From Ensifer canadensis (GTDB lineage Bacteria > Pseudomonadota > Alphaproteobacteria > Rhizobiales > Rhizobiaceae): 64,000 bases of DNA. The number at the start of each line of letters is the position of its first letter. Positions within the stretch are counted from its first letter, which is position 1. The translations under genes were made by a program, and so were the position numbers. Positions 54,275-63,119 of this stretch are shown here, one piece after another. The stretch lies in assembly GCF_017488845.2 (NCBI RefSeq), contig NZ_CP083371.1, forward strand, positions 992,001 through 1,056,000, given 5' to 3'. The notes beneath the pieces are model-generated. The model made no database searches. It was not told where the DNA came from and saw only the letters and a list, made by a program, of their open reading frames with translations.

Positions 54275-55558
54275 ATGAGGATTTCCAAGGCAAGCCTCGT
54301 TTCTCCTGGTGCAAACCAGGCCTACGGTACGTTTGCGCTGGCGATATCGTTCTTCGTCTTTGCCTATTCCTCGCGGTTCGGGCAGGCGTCGATCCTTGTC
54401 TACTATGCGCTGTGGCTGCCGTTGGTGCTCGTCGACTATCGAAGCGTGCTCGGCAATTACGGCAGATATATCTGGATCCTTGCTTTTGCCGTCTTTGCCT
54501 GCCTTTCCGTCTTCTGGTCGGCAGCGCCCGGGATGACGGCAAGGACGGGAGTTCAGTATCTCTCGCATGTCGTTTGCGCGCTGATTGCCATGCGCACGAT
54601 CGACATCCGCACGCTCGTGCGCGGCGCACTGGCGGGCGTCGGTATCGTGCTCACCTATTCGCTGCTGTTCGGCGTCTACCACCTCGATCCGCTCGACGGT
54701 ACGTTCAGCTTTGTCGGCGCCTTTTCCTCGAAGAACCAGCTTGGCTTTTACGCCTCACTCGGGATCTACTTCGCCTTCATCGCCCCAGTCGCGCTCAGGG
54801 AACGCGGGCTTTGGCTCGCCGCCGCCGGGGCCGTTGGGCTGATATCAGCCTATTCGCTGCTTGCCTCGCAATCGGCGACGTCGGTTCTGACGGCCGTCGC
54901 CATCGTTGGCTGCTGGCTCGGCATGCGCGCCGTGGGCATGCTGTCGCCCGGTCATCGCAAGGGACTGTTCTTAGGTGCTGTTGTCGTCGGCGGGATCACC
55001 GCCGTCGCTGCGACCTATGGCGGCGGCGTCGACCTCGTTCTCGGCCTCTTCGGCAAGGATTCCACGCTTACGGGGCGAACCTACCTTTGGCAGCAAGGGA
55101 TACAAGCCGCTTTATCCTCGCCTGTCGTCGGGGTGGGCTACCAGGCCTATTGGGTTCAGGGCTTCTCCGAACCCGAACGTCTCTGGGAAGAGTTCTTCAT
55201 CGCCACCCGCTCGGGCTTCCACTTCCACAACACCTTCATCGAGGCGATGGTGGAGACCGGAGCAATCGGGCTCGGGCTCCTCTGCACCGTGCTTCTGGTC
55301 ACTGTCTTCGGCCATATCAAACGGTTGCTGGCCTATGACCATCACATCGAATCCTCGGTGCTCTTCGGCGTCGCCATGCTGCTTTTCGTGCGGGCATTTG
55401 TCGAAATCGACATCATGAATCCCTATCACGTCGGTTCCTTCCTGCTCTACTTCGCAGCCGGCAAGCTGACGATAAGGCAAGGCCGGCGCATCGTCAGCGA
55501 GCGGCGCCTTGCAGAGGCCAGGGTGTTGGCGAGCCATCATCCGCAGCTGAGGTTCTGA
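54275..55558 (+). CDS. exoQ: ExoQ, succinoglycan polymerase (O-antigen ligase/Wzy-like)
   Basis: The protein of about 427 residues has ten or more membrane helices and the Wzy_C/O-antigen ligase loop: FSFVGAFSSKNQLGFYASL and, later, GRTYLWQQGIQAALSSPVVGVGYQ and FHFHNTFIEAMVETG. It joins repeat units into high-molecular-weight polymer. ATG 54275 has AAGGA 6 bases upstream, better than GTG 54272. It overlaps exoZ by 1 base. Confidence 0.93.
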   Translation: MRISKASLVSPGANQAYGTFALAISFFVFAYSSRFGQASILVYYALWLPLVLVDYRSVLGNYGRYIWILAFAVFACLSVFWSAAPGMTARTGVQYLSHVVCALIAMRTIDIRTLVRGALAGVGIVLTYSLLFGVYHLDPLDGTFSFVGAFSSKNQLGFYASLGIYFAFIAPVALRERGLWLAAAGAVGLISAYSLLASQSATSVLTAVAIVGCWLGMRAVGMLSPGHRKGLFLGAVVVGGITAVAATYGGGVDLVLGLFGKDSTLTGRTYLWQQGIQAALSSPVVGVGYQAYWVQGFSEPERLWEEFFIATRSGFHFHNTFIEAMVETGAIGLGLLCTVLLVTVFGHIKRLLAYDHHIESSVLFGVAMLLFVRAFVEIDIMNPYHVGSFLLYFAAGKLTIRQGRRIVSERRLAEARVLASHHPQLRF

Positions 55559-56574
55559 TGGCACCAACGCCGATGAAAACCATCCACGGCATCCAGTATC
55601 TACGTGCGCTTGCGGCGCTGGGGGTCGTGCTCTTTCACGCAGCCGAACGAACAGGCCATCACTTCGCGATCGGCGCGGCCGGGGTCGACGTCTTCTTCGT
55701 CATCAGCGGCTTTATCATGTGGGTGATCAGCGACCGGCGCCCGACCGCGCCGCTGGCATTCCTTAGAGAGCGCCTACGCCGGATTGCGCCGATCTATTGG
55801 CTCGCGACCCTGGTGATGATCGGCGGCGGCGTTGCCGGCCTCTTCCCGAACCTCGTGCTGACGCTCGGACACATCCTGGCGTCCCTGGTGTTCATCCCCG
55901 CACGCTCGCCAAGCAGCGGCGAGATCTGGCCGGTGCTCGTGCAAGGTTGGACACTCAACTTCGAAATGTTCTTCTACGTCGTCTTTGCGGCATCTTTGAT
56001 GCTGCCAAGGGACCGCCGGCTACCGGTGATGGCAGCGCTGTTTGTGTCGCTGGTGCTGCTCGGCCTCACGATCACTACGCAAAACGCGCTGATTTTGACC
56101 TATACGCGCCCGGTCATCCTGGAATTTGTCGCCGGCATGATTGTCGCCGAGTTCTGGCTGCGGGGCAGGACCGCCGGGCCAGGCCTCGGCATTGTGCTTG
56201 TCCTTGGCGCATTCACCGGATTTGCAGCCCTTGCCGTCCTGCGCCTGCCGTTTGACGAAAGGGTATTGGGGCCGCTGGCAGTCATGCTTGTCGTCGGCAC
56301 TCTTGCGCTTGAAGCCGGCGGCTGGTTTCAAAAATGGACATTACCGACGTTGCTCGGCGATGCCTCCTATTCGATCTACCTCTGGCACACCTTCGCCATA
56401 TCGGTCGTCGTCAAGGCTGCTGCGATGATCGGTCTGAATTCAGTGCTGACGCTACTCTGCGCTCTGGCCGCCGGCACGCTGGCCGGTGTTGCGGCTTATC
56501 TCCTGATCGAGCGTCCGCTCATTCGACGCACCCGCTCCAGATTGCCTCTGAACCGGGTACGCGAGGCATCCTAG
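55558..56574 (+). CDS. exoZ: ExoZ, succinoglycan acetyltransferase (acyltransferase 3)
   Basis: The 338-residue membrane protein has GIQYLRALAALGVVLFHAAER with the key His, AGVDVFFVISGFIMWV, RLRRIAPIYWLATLV, and YSIYLWHTFAI near the end. This is a typical acyltransferase 3. ExoZ acetylates the third glucose. It is co-transcribed with exoYFQ and ends convergent to exoB. Confidence 0.93.
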   Translation: MAPTPMKTIHGIQYLRALAALGVVLFHAAERTGHHFAIGAAGVDVFFVISGFIMWVISDRRPTAPLAFLRERLRRIAPIYWLATLVMIGGGVAGLFPNLVLTLGHILASLVFIPARSPSSGEIWPVLVQGWTLNFEMFFYVVFAASLMLPRDRRLPVMAALFVSLVLLGLTITTQNALILTYTRPVILEFVAGMIVAEFWLRGRTAGPGLGIVLVLGAFTGFAALAVLRLPFDERVLGPLAVMLVVGTLALEAGGWFQKWTLPTLLGDASYSIYLWHTFAISVVVKAAAMIGLNSVLTLLCALAAGTLAGVAAYLLIERPLIRRTRSRLPLNRVREAS

Positions 56575-56614
56575 GCATCTAAGCCTGGGGTGCGATCAGC
56601 CGAGGTGCCCGATG

Positions 56615-57601
56615 TCATGCGCCCTGGTTACGGCGGGAATGCCAGTTCCAGGCCGTGCGCGTGATCGCCGCCAGGTCGTATTGCGGCTCCCAGCCGAGGA
56701 CTTCGCGAGCCTTGTCGTTGTTTGCGACAAGCGTGGTCGAATCTCCCTCGCGGCGATCGACATAGTCGATGCCGAAGCTGCGGCCCGAGACATCGGTAAT
56801 GGCGTTCAGCAGTTCCTTCACCGTCGTGCCAGTGCCCGTACCGAGATTGAGTTCGACGCTGTCGCCGCCTTCAAGCAGGTATTCGACGGCGCGGACATGG
56901 GCGTCGGCGAGGTCGAGGACGTGGATATAGTCGCGTACGCAGGTGCCGTCGCGGGTGTCGTAGTCCGTGCCGAAGACCTTGAAGCCGTCGCGCCGGCCGA
57001 GCGCGGCATCGATTGCCAGCGGGATCGCATGGGTCTCGGGTTCATGCCACTCGCCGATCCGACCCTCCGGGTCGGCACCGGCAGCGTTGAAATAGCGCAG
57101 GATGACCGAGCGCAGGCCCTTGTACTGGCCATAGTCCTTCAATGCCTGCTCGCAGACCCACTTCGTGCGGCCATAGGGGTTGATCGGGGCCTGGCGGTGC
57201 TGTTCGTCGATCGGCACGCTCTCCGGCAGGCCGTAGGTGGCGCAGGTCGACGAGAACACGAAGGCTTCGATGCCGGCGGACAGTGCTGCCGACAGAAGGG
57301 TCAAGGTCCCGATGACGTTGTTGTCGTAGAATGAGACCGGATCCTTGACGGATTCCCCGACCTCAATCATTGCGGCAAAATGCAGGATCGCCCGCGGTTT
57401 GTGGCGCGCAAGCACCTCATCGAGACGCTGGCGGTCGCGGATATCGCCCTTTTCCAGAATACCCCATTTGACGAACTCCTCGTGGCCGTTCGACAGATTG
57501 TCGTAGACCACGGGTTCGAACCCCTTGGACGCAAGCTGAAGGCAGGTGTGCGAGCCGATATAGCCGGCGCCGCCGACGACAAGAACCTTGTTATTTGTCA
57601 T
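56615..57601 (-). CDS. exoB: ExoB, UDP-glucose 4-epimerase
   Basis: From ATG 57601 the protein has 328 residues, the length of S. meliloti ExoB as I recall it. It has KVLVVGGAGYIGSHTCLQL (NAD-binding), VFSSTCATYG, NPYGRTKWVCEQ (catalytic YxxxK: Tyr-Gly-Arg-Thr-Lys), and RYFNAAGADPEG. It makes UDP-galactose for succinoglycan, and in rhizobia also for LPS and other polymers. It closes the exo cluster. Confidence 0.96.
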   Translation of the reverse strand: MTNNKVLVVGGAGYIGSHTCLQLASKGFEPVVYDNLSNGHEEFVKWGILEKGDIRDRQRLDEVLARHKPRAILHFAAMIEVGESVKDPVSFYDNNVIGTLTLLSAALSAGIEAFVFSSTCATYGLPESVPIDEQHRQAPINPYGRTKWVCEQALKDYGQYKGLRSVILRYFNAAGADPEGRIGEWHEPETHAIPLAIDAALGRRDGFKVFGTDYDTRDGTCVRDYIHVLDLADAHVRAVEYLLEGGDSVELNLGTGTGTTVKELLNAITDVSGRSFGIDYVDRREGDSTTLVANNDKAREVLGWEPQYDLAAITRTAWNWHSRRNQGA

Positions 57602-57908
57602 GAATATCTCAATCTCGGGCTTGGAAGGAATTGGCAAAGTTTTCAATGAACAATGGCCGAATTGTCAATGGCTCGTGGCGCGTTTCGCGCGATCGTCTGC
57701 TCTCTTTCCGCACCATGATCCACATGCCGCTTGATCCCAGCAAAAGAAGGCAGGGAGGCGGCCGCGGGTGAAATATCTCCATCGGCTCTGAGGCGGAGAT
57801 GCTTCTTTCGCTTCGCGCGAAACTTATAGCATATTAATTTACTAGATTTAGTTGATAAGCCGACGCCTAGTCGTACGATAGCCTACAGACATCCAAAGGA
57901 AGGCTCCC
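57602..57908. promoter_or_regulatory. Divergent promoter region between exoB and the ABC transporter operon
   Basis: The 307-base gap has no gene. The part near 57815-57870 is AT-rich (AGCATATTAATTTACTAGATTTAG) and likely carries the promoter of the transporter operon. The side near 57610-57700 should carry the exoB promoter. Confidence 0.45.
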
Positions 57909-59549
57909 ATGACGACGAAACTGAAACGGCTCGCGCTGACGCTGGCGACACTCTCCGCCTCCGGCTTTTTCCTGCCCGGCGCTTTCGCACAAGGTGCAGG
58001 CGATCCGATCAAGGGCGGGACGCTGATCTATCTCGAGCAGCAGGCCCATACCAATCTCTACCCGCCGGCCGGCGGCTTTTACCCAAATGGCGGCATCCTC
58101 AACCAGATCACCGACAAGCTGACCTACCAGAACCCGAAGACGCTCGAGATCGAGCCTTGGATCGCGGAATCGTGGACGGTCAACGCTGATGCGACCGAAT
58201 ACACCTTCAAGATCCGTCCTGGCGTCACCTTCTCCGACGGCACGCCGCTGGATGCCGCTGCCGTGGCAAAGAACTACGACGTCTTCGGGCTCGGCAACAA
58301 GGAACTGAAGCAGCCGGTCTCGGAGGTCATCAACAACTACGCGCGCAGCGAGGTCATCGATCCGCTAACCGTCAAATTCTACTTCAAGAAGCCGTCGCCG
58401 GGCTTCCTGCAGGGCACGTCGGTGATCGGCTCCGGGCTCGTTGCCGCAAGCACGCTGGCGCTTCCGTTTGAACAACTGGGCGATGCCACCAAGATCATCG
58501 GCTCCGGTCCGTTTGTCGTCGACAGCGAAACGATCGGCAAGGAGCTGAACCTGAAGGCGCGCGAAGAATACGCCTGGGGTCCGGCAAAGCTGGAGCATCA
58601 GGGGCGGCCCTATCTCGATGGTATCACATACATCATCACCGGCGAGGACAGCGTGCGCATTGGCGCTCTGCTTGCGGGCCAGGCCGATTTCATCCGGCAG
58701 GTCCAGGCCTATGACGAAAAACAGGTTGAAGCGCAGGATTACCAGATCTACGCGCCTTCGACGCGCGGTGTGAACAACAGCGTCGTCTTCCGACCCGACA
58801 ATCCGCTCGTCGCTGACGTGAGGGTCCGCAAGGCGCTGCTGCACGCGACCGACGCCAAGGAAGTCGTCACCACGCTGTTTTCCGCCAACTACCCACAGGC
58901 GACGTCAATCATCGCCTCCACGGCGCTCGGCTATCGCGACATTTCGGCAAAGCTTTCCTTCGATCCGGGAAAGGCAAAAGCCCTGCTCGATGAGGCCGGG
59001 TGGACGGTCGGCGCCAATGGCCTGCGCCAGAAGGACGGCAAGGAACTGGTGCTGACCGCCTATGAATCCCTGCCGCAGCCGCAGAACAAGGAAACCTTGC
59101 AGCTTGTCGCCCAGCAATGGGGCAAGCTCGGCGTCAAGCTGACCGTGCTTGCCGGCGACAGCGGCAGCAGGATCGTCGACGATCTCGATCCGCTCAAGAC
59201 ACCGGTTTCACCGGCCATGGTCGGGCGCGCCGATCCTGACGTGATCAAGAGCCAGTACTACCCGAAAAACCGTGACGTCCTTCGCCAAAAGGGCGGCCAG
59301 AGCGACAAGGTCCAGAGCTTCGCCGATGACAAGCTGAACGGCCTGCTCGAGGCGCTTGCTTCGGAGCCGGACCGCGAGAAGCGGTTGGCGATTGCCGGCG
59401 AGGTTCAGGACTATGTCGTCGACCAGGCCTATGCGATCCCGATTTTCGAGGAGCCGCAAGCCTTTGCCGGTGCGCCTTACGTCCAGGGCGTCGCCTTCGA
59501 GGCGGTTGGCCGCCCAAGCTTCTACAGCACATGGCTTGCCGAACACTGA
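57909..59549 (+). CDS. Peptide-type ABC transporter substrate-binding protein (SBP family 5)
   Basis: The 546-residue protein has a signal peptide ending GAFAQG (about residue 28) and the family-5 layout: KGGTLIYLEQQAHTNLYPP, PWIAESWTVNADATEYTFKIRPGVTFSDG and VRKALLHATDAKEVV. It resembles DppA/OppA-like binding proteins, in particular, as I recall, a branch linked with luciferase-like monooxygenases (KPN_01854 type). AAAGGAAGG precedes the ATG. It heads the operon. Confidence 0.88.
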   Translation: MTTKLKRLALTLATLSASGFFLPGAFAQGAGDPIKGGTLIYLEQQAHTNLYPPAGGFYPNGGILNQITDKLTYQNPKTLEIEPWIAESWTVNADATEYTFKIRPGVTFSDGTPLDAAAVAKNYDVFGLGNKELKQPVSEVINNYARSEVIDPLTVKFYFKKPSPGFLQGTSVIGSGLVAASTLALPFEQLGDATKIIGSGPFVVDSETIGKELNLKAREEYAWGPAKLEHQGRPYLDGITYIITGEDSVRIGALLAGQADFIRQVQAYDEKQVEAQDYQIYAPSTRGVNNSVVFRPDNPLVADVRVRKALLHATDAKEVVTTLFSANYPQATSIIASTALGYRDISAKLSFDPGKAKALLDEAGWTVGANGLRQKDGKELVLTAYESLPQPQNKETLQLVAQQWGKLGVKLTVLAGDSGSRIVDDLDPLKTPVSPAMVGRADPDVIKSQYYPKNRDVLRQKGGQSDKVQSFADDKLNGLLEALASEPDREKRLAIAGEVQDYVVDQAYAIPIFEEPQAFAGAPYVQGVAFEAVGRPSFYSTWLAEH

Positions 59550-59618
59550 CATCGACCGATCGGCCACGTCCATTGCCGTGGCCGACCCTCGCAATGAGAT
59601 CAAGCAGAGGAACGGCGA

Positions 59619-60563
59619 ATGTCCGGATATTTGCTCAACCGCCTGGGGCAGGCGTTGTTCGTCCTATGGGCGGCTTTTACCATCTCTTTCGTATTGCTTC
59701 AGGCGATGCCCGGTGACGCCATCCTGATCAAGTTTCAGAACCCGGAACTCGGGCTCAACCCGCAACAGATCGCCGATATCCGGGCGTCCTACGCCGCCGA
59801 CAGCGCCATCTGGGTGCAGTATCTACAGACGATCGGCAGGTTTCTCACCGGCAACTTCGGCTATTCCGTTCAAGCGGGCGTTCCGGTCAGCACGATGCTT
59901 GCGACCCACCTGCCGGCGACGCTGAAACTCGCCTCTCTTGGTTTCGTCCTTGCCGCTGTCTTTGCCGTCGCAATCGCCTTCGTTTCGAGCCTCACGCCCT
60001 TCGCCTGGCTCCGCGGTGCACTCCAGTCCGTGCCGTCGCTCTTCATCTCGATCCCGACCTTCTGGCTCGGCATCATGCTGATTCAGATCTTCTCGTTTCG
60101 TTTGAAACTCGTACCGGTCATCAACCCCGGCCCTTGGCAGGAACTCATCCTGCCCGTCGTCACGTTGGCAGTGCCGATTTCCGCGCCGCTCGCCCAGGTC
60201 TTGGTGCGCAACATCGACGATGTGCTCACACGCCCCTTCGTCGCGGTTGCTCGCGCCAAGGGGGCAACCCGCCACTGGGTCCTGTGGCGCCACGTTGCCA
60301 AGAACGCGCTGCTGCCGACGCTCACCATTGCCGGCGTGCTCTTCGGTGAACTCATCGCCGGCGCCGTCGTCACCGAGACTGTCTTCGGCCTTAACGGCAT
60401 CGGAGGGCTGACGGAAAGGGCGGTCGGCAGCCAGGACGCGGCCGTGCTCCAGGCGATCGTTGTGCTCTCGGCCTTGGCCTTCGTCGTCATCAATCTCATC
60501 GTGGATCTGCTCTTTCCTGTGCTCGATCCGCGTCTTCGGACAAAAGCAGGAGCCACCGCATGA
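59619..60563 (+). CDS. ABC transporter permease (DppB-like)
   Basis: The 314-residue membrane protein has six or so helices and the DppB pattern: YLLNRLGQALFVLWAAFTISF, LLQAMPGDAILIKF, and the coupling loop VARAKGATRHWVLWRHVAKNALLPT (EAA-type). AGAGGAACG precedes the ATG at 59619. It pairs with the next permease, which it overlaps by 4 bases. Confidence 0.9.
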   Translation: MSGYLLNRLGQALFVLWAAFTISFVLLQAMPGDAILIKFQNPELGLNPQQIADIRASYAADSAIWVQYLQTIGRFLTGNFGYSVQAGVPVSTMLATHLPATLKLASLGFVLAAVFAVAIAFVSSLTPFAWLRGALQSVPSLFISIPTFWLGIMLIQIFSFRLKLVPVINPGPWQELILPVVTLAVPISAPLAQVLVRNIDDVLTRPFVAVARAKGATRHWVLWRHVAKNALLPTLTIAGVLFGELIAGAVVTETVFGLNGIGGLTERAVGSQDAAVLQAIVVLSALAFVVINLIVDLLFPVLDPRLRTKAGATA

Positions 60564-61444
60564 CCACGTTCGATACAATCCACGATGACGCCATCGCGTC
60601 AGGGCACGGACACCGGGTGGGCGGGCGCTTCTCGCTCCCCCATTTCATCCGCCGGTTGCCAGTGGGCCTGGCTTTGTCCTGGCTGGTTCTCGCCATCGCC
60701 TTCCTCTGGGCAGTCGCTCCGTGGCTTTTCACCATCTACAATCCGCTCGAAGGGGTTGGTGGGGAACAGCTTCGGCGGCCGGACGCCAGCCATCTGCTCG
60801 GTACCGACGCGCTTGGGCGCGATCTCTACGGCCGTATCGTCTACGGTGCGGTTCATTCGCTGACCGGTGCCTTTGTCGCTGTGGCACTTGGTCTTGTCAT
60901 CGGTACGGGCCTTGGCGTGGTCGCCGGCTCGGTCGATCGGCGGCTTGACGATGTGATCATGCGGCTTGTCGACGTTTTGCTGTCTATCCCGCCACTGCTG
61001 TTGTCTCTCAGCATCATCATCCTGCTCGGCTTCGGCACGGTGAACGCGGCGATCGCCGTTGGCGTCACCTCTGTTGCCGGTTTTGCCCGCTTGGCGCGTT
61101 CGGAAGTTGTTCGTGTCCGGCGCAGCGATTATGTCGAGGCGGCTTTCGGCAGTGGGGGCACCTTCGCCTCCGTCCTCTGGCGGCATGTGTTGCCGAATTC
61201 GTTGACGTCGGTTCTCGCGATCGCCGCACTGCATTTTGGATCGGCGGTGCTGCAGATCTCGACGCTCGGGTTCCTGGGCTACGGCGCACCGCCGCCGACG
61301 CCTGAATGGGGCTTGCTGATTGCTGAGGGCCGAAACTACATCTCGACCGCCTGGTGGCTGACGACCGCGCCCGGCATCGTCGTCGTTCTGGTCGTTCTGG
61401 CCGCCAATCGTGTCAGCCAATCCTTCGGCAAGGTAGCCGCATGA
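60560..61444 (+). CDS. ABC transporter permease (DppC-like)
   Basis: The 294-residue protein has the DppC N-terminal region with one helix, then GTDALGRDLYGRIVYGAVHSL, a family signature. The EAA loop is VRRSDYVEAAFGSGGTFASVLWRHVLPN. It overlaps both neighbours by 4 bases. With the DppB-like partner it forms the membrane channel. Confidence 0.9.
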   Translation: MTTFDTIHDDAIASGHGHRVGGRFSLPHFIRRLPVGLALSWLVLAIAFLWAVAPWLFTIYNPLEGVGGEQLRRPDASHLLGTDALGRDLYGRIVYGAVHSLTGAFVAVALGLVIGTGLGVVAGSVDRRLDDVIMRLVDVLLSIPPLLLSLSIIILLGFGTVNAAIAVGVTSVAGFARLARSEVVRVRRSDYVEAAFGSGGTFASVLWRHVLPNSLTSVLAIAALHFGSAVLQISTLGFLGYGAPPPTPEWGLLIAEGRNYISTAWWLTTAPGIVVVLVVLAANRVSQSFGKVAA

Positions 61445-63090
61445 ACACCTCAATCGCTGCATACCCACCGGTGCTAGAGGTCGAGAACCTGTCGATCTCC
61501 TACCATGACGGCGTCGCCCATCGCCGTGTCGTGCACGATGTTTCGTTCCGGATCGAGCCCGGCGAGGTGGTCGCGCTGGTCGGGGAGTCCGGCTCCGGCA
61601 AGACGACGACGGCGCAATCGATCATCGGCCTGCTCCATGCCAATGGCCGCATCGAGGGCGGCAGCATCAAGCTCAACGGCACGGACATTTCCCGCTGGTC
61701 GGATCGACAGCTCGATGCGGTGCGTGGCGCCAAGATCAGCCTGGTGCCGCAGGATCCAGCAAGTTCGCTCAATCCGGTGAAAACGATCGGCGCGCAGGTT
61801 GGCGAAATTCTTCGCATTCACGGCGCCGCCAGCGGTCGCGACGTGGACGCGCAGGTGATTTCTCTTCTAGAGCGTGTCGGGCTGAGCGAGCCTGCGCTTA
61901 GGGCGCGGCAATATCCGCACGAGCTTTCGGGCGGCATGCGCCAGCGTGTGCTGATCGCGATTGCGGTCGCGCTGAAGCCGCAACTCATCATCGCCGATGA
62001 ACCGACAAGCGCACTCGACGTGACGGTGCAGAAACGCATTCTCGACCTGATCGACGAATTGCGCACCGAATACGGCACATCGGTTCTACTTGTGACCCAT
62101 GACCTCGGGGTCGCCGCCGACCGAGCCGACCGGCTTGTCGTACTGCAGGGCGGCCGGGTCCAGGAAGTCGGCGCGACCAAAGGCGTGCTTGCCGCACCGC
62201 GAAGCGCCTACACACGGCAACTGATTGCCGACGCGCCGTCGTTCTCGGCCGTTGCGCGCAGGGCCCCAGCGACCGCGCGCGAAAAGCCCGCATCATTAGA
62301 CGATGATGTCGTTATCGTCGAAGGTCTTGTGCAGGACTTCGTTCGCCCCGATGGCGATGGCAAATCCTTTCGCGCCGTCGACGGTCTCAATTTTCGGGTC
62401 CGTCGCGGCACGACCCATGCCATCGTCGGCGAATCCGGCTCCGGCAAGACCACCACCATCCGCGCGATTGTCGGCTTTCAGAAACCGACTGCGGGCCGTA
62501 TCGAGATCGATGGTACTGATCTTTCGTCGCTTCGCGGCGAAACGCTGCGCCAGTTCAGGCGCAAGATCCAGCTGGTCTACCAGAACCCTTATGGCTCGCT
62601 TGATCCGCGCCAGACGGTGTTCGACATCGTTGCCGAGCCGCTCTTAAATTTCGGCAAGCTCGCCCGGCCGGCACGCGAAGAGAAGGTCCGGGCAATCCTC
62701 AGTCGCGTCGGCTTGCCGGAAGCGGCGCTTGGCCGCCGCCCTCACGCGCTTTCGGGCGGTCAGCGACAACGGGTGGCAATCGCCCGCGCACTCGTTCTCG
62801 ACCCCGACGTCGTCGTTCTCGACGAGGCGGTCTCGGCTCTGGACGTGACGGTGCAGGCCCGCATCCTCGATCTTCTCGACGAACTCCAGCGCGATCTCGG
62901 TCTGACCTACCTGTTCGTGTCTCATGACCTCGCAGTCGTTCGGCAGATCTCAGACACGGTGTCCGTGCTGAAGGACGGTCGTTTGGTCGACGGAGGATCC
63001 GTCGAGGACGTCTTCGAACGGCCGGGCAGCGACTACACCCGCGAACTCATCAACGCCATCCCCGGACAAAAACGAGCAGTCCTCGTCTGA
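61441..63090 (+). CDS. ABC transporter ATP-binding protein with two fused ATPase domains
   Basis: The 549-residue protein (ATG 61441, overlapping the permease stop) joins a DppD-like and a DppF-like domain. Walker A GESGSGKTT occurs twice (about residues 49 and 330), with signature motifs LSGGMRQR and LSGGQRQR, and Walker B LIIADEPTSALD and VVVLDEAVSALD. The second has Glu-Ala-Val in place of the usual EPT but keeps the catalytic Glu. Fused forms like this occur in GsiA/YejF-type systems. It powers uptake of the peptide-like substrate. Confidence 0.92.
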   Translation: MNTSIAAYPPVLEVENLSISYHDGVAHRRVVHDVSFRIEPGEVVALVGESGSGKTTTAQSIIGLLHANGRIEGGSIKLNGTDISRWSDRQLDAVRGAKISLVPQDPASSLNPVKTIGAQVGEILRIHGAASGRDVDAQVISLLERVGLSEPALRARQYPHELSGGMRQRVLIAIAVALKPQLIIADEPTSALDVTVQKRILDLIDELRTEYGTSVLLVTHDLGVAADRADRLVVLQGGRVQEVGATKGVLAAPRSAYTRQLIADAPSFSAVARRAPATAREKPASLDDDVVIVEGLVQDFVRPDGDGKSFRAVDGLNFRVRRGTTHAIVGESGSGKTTTIRAIVGFQKPTAGRIEIDGTDLSSLRGETLRQFRRKIQLVYQNPYGSLDPRQTVFDIVAEPLLNFGKLARPAREEKVRAILSRVGLPEAALGRRPHALSGGQRQRVAIARALVLDPDVVVLDEAVSALDVTVQARILDLLDELQRDLGLTYLFVSHDLAVVRQISDTVSVLKDGRLVDGGSVEDVFERPGSDYTRELINAIPGQKRAVLV

Positions 63091-63119
63091 CGACGCAGGA
63101 ATGAATGACAGGACAGAAA

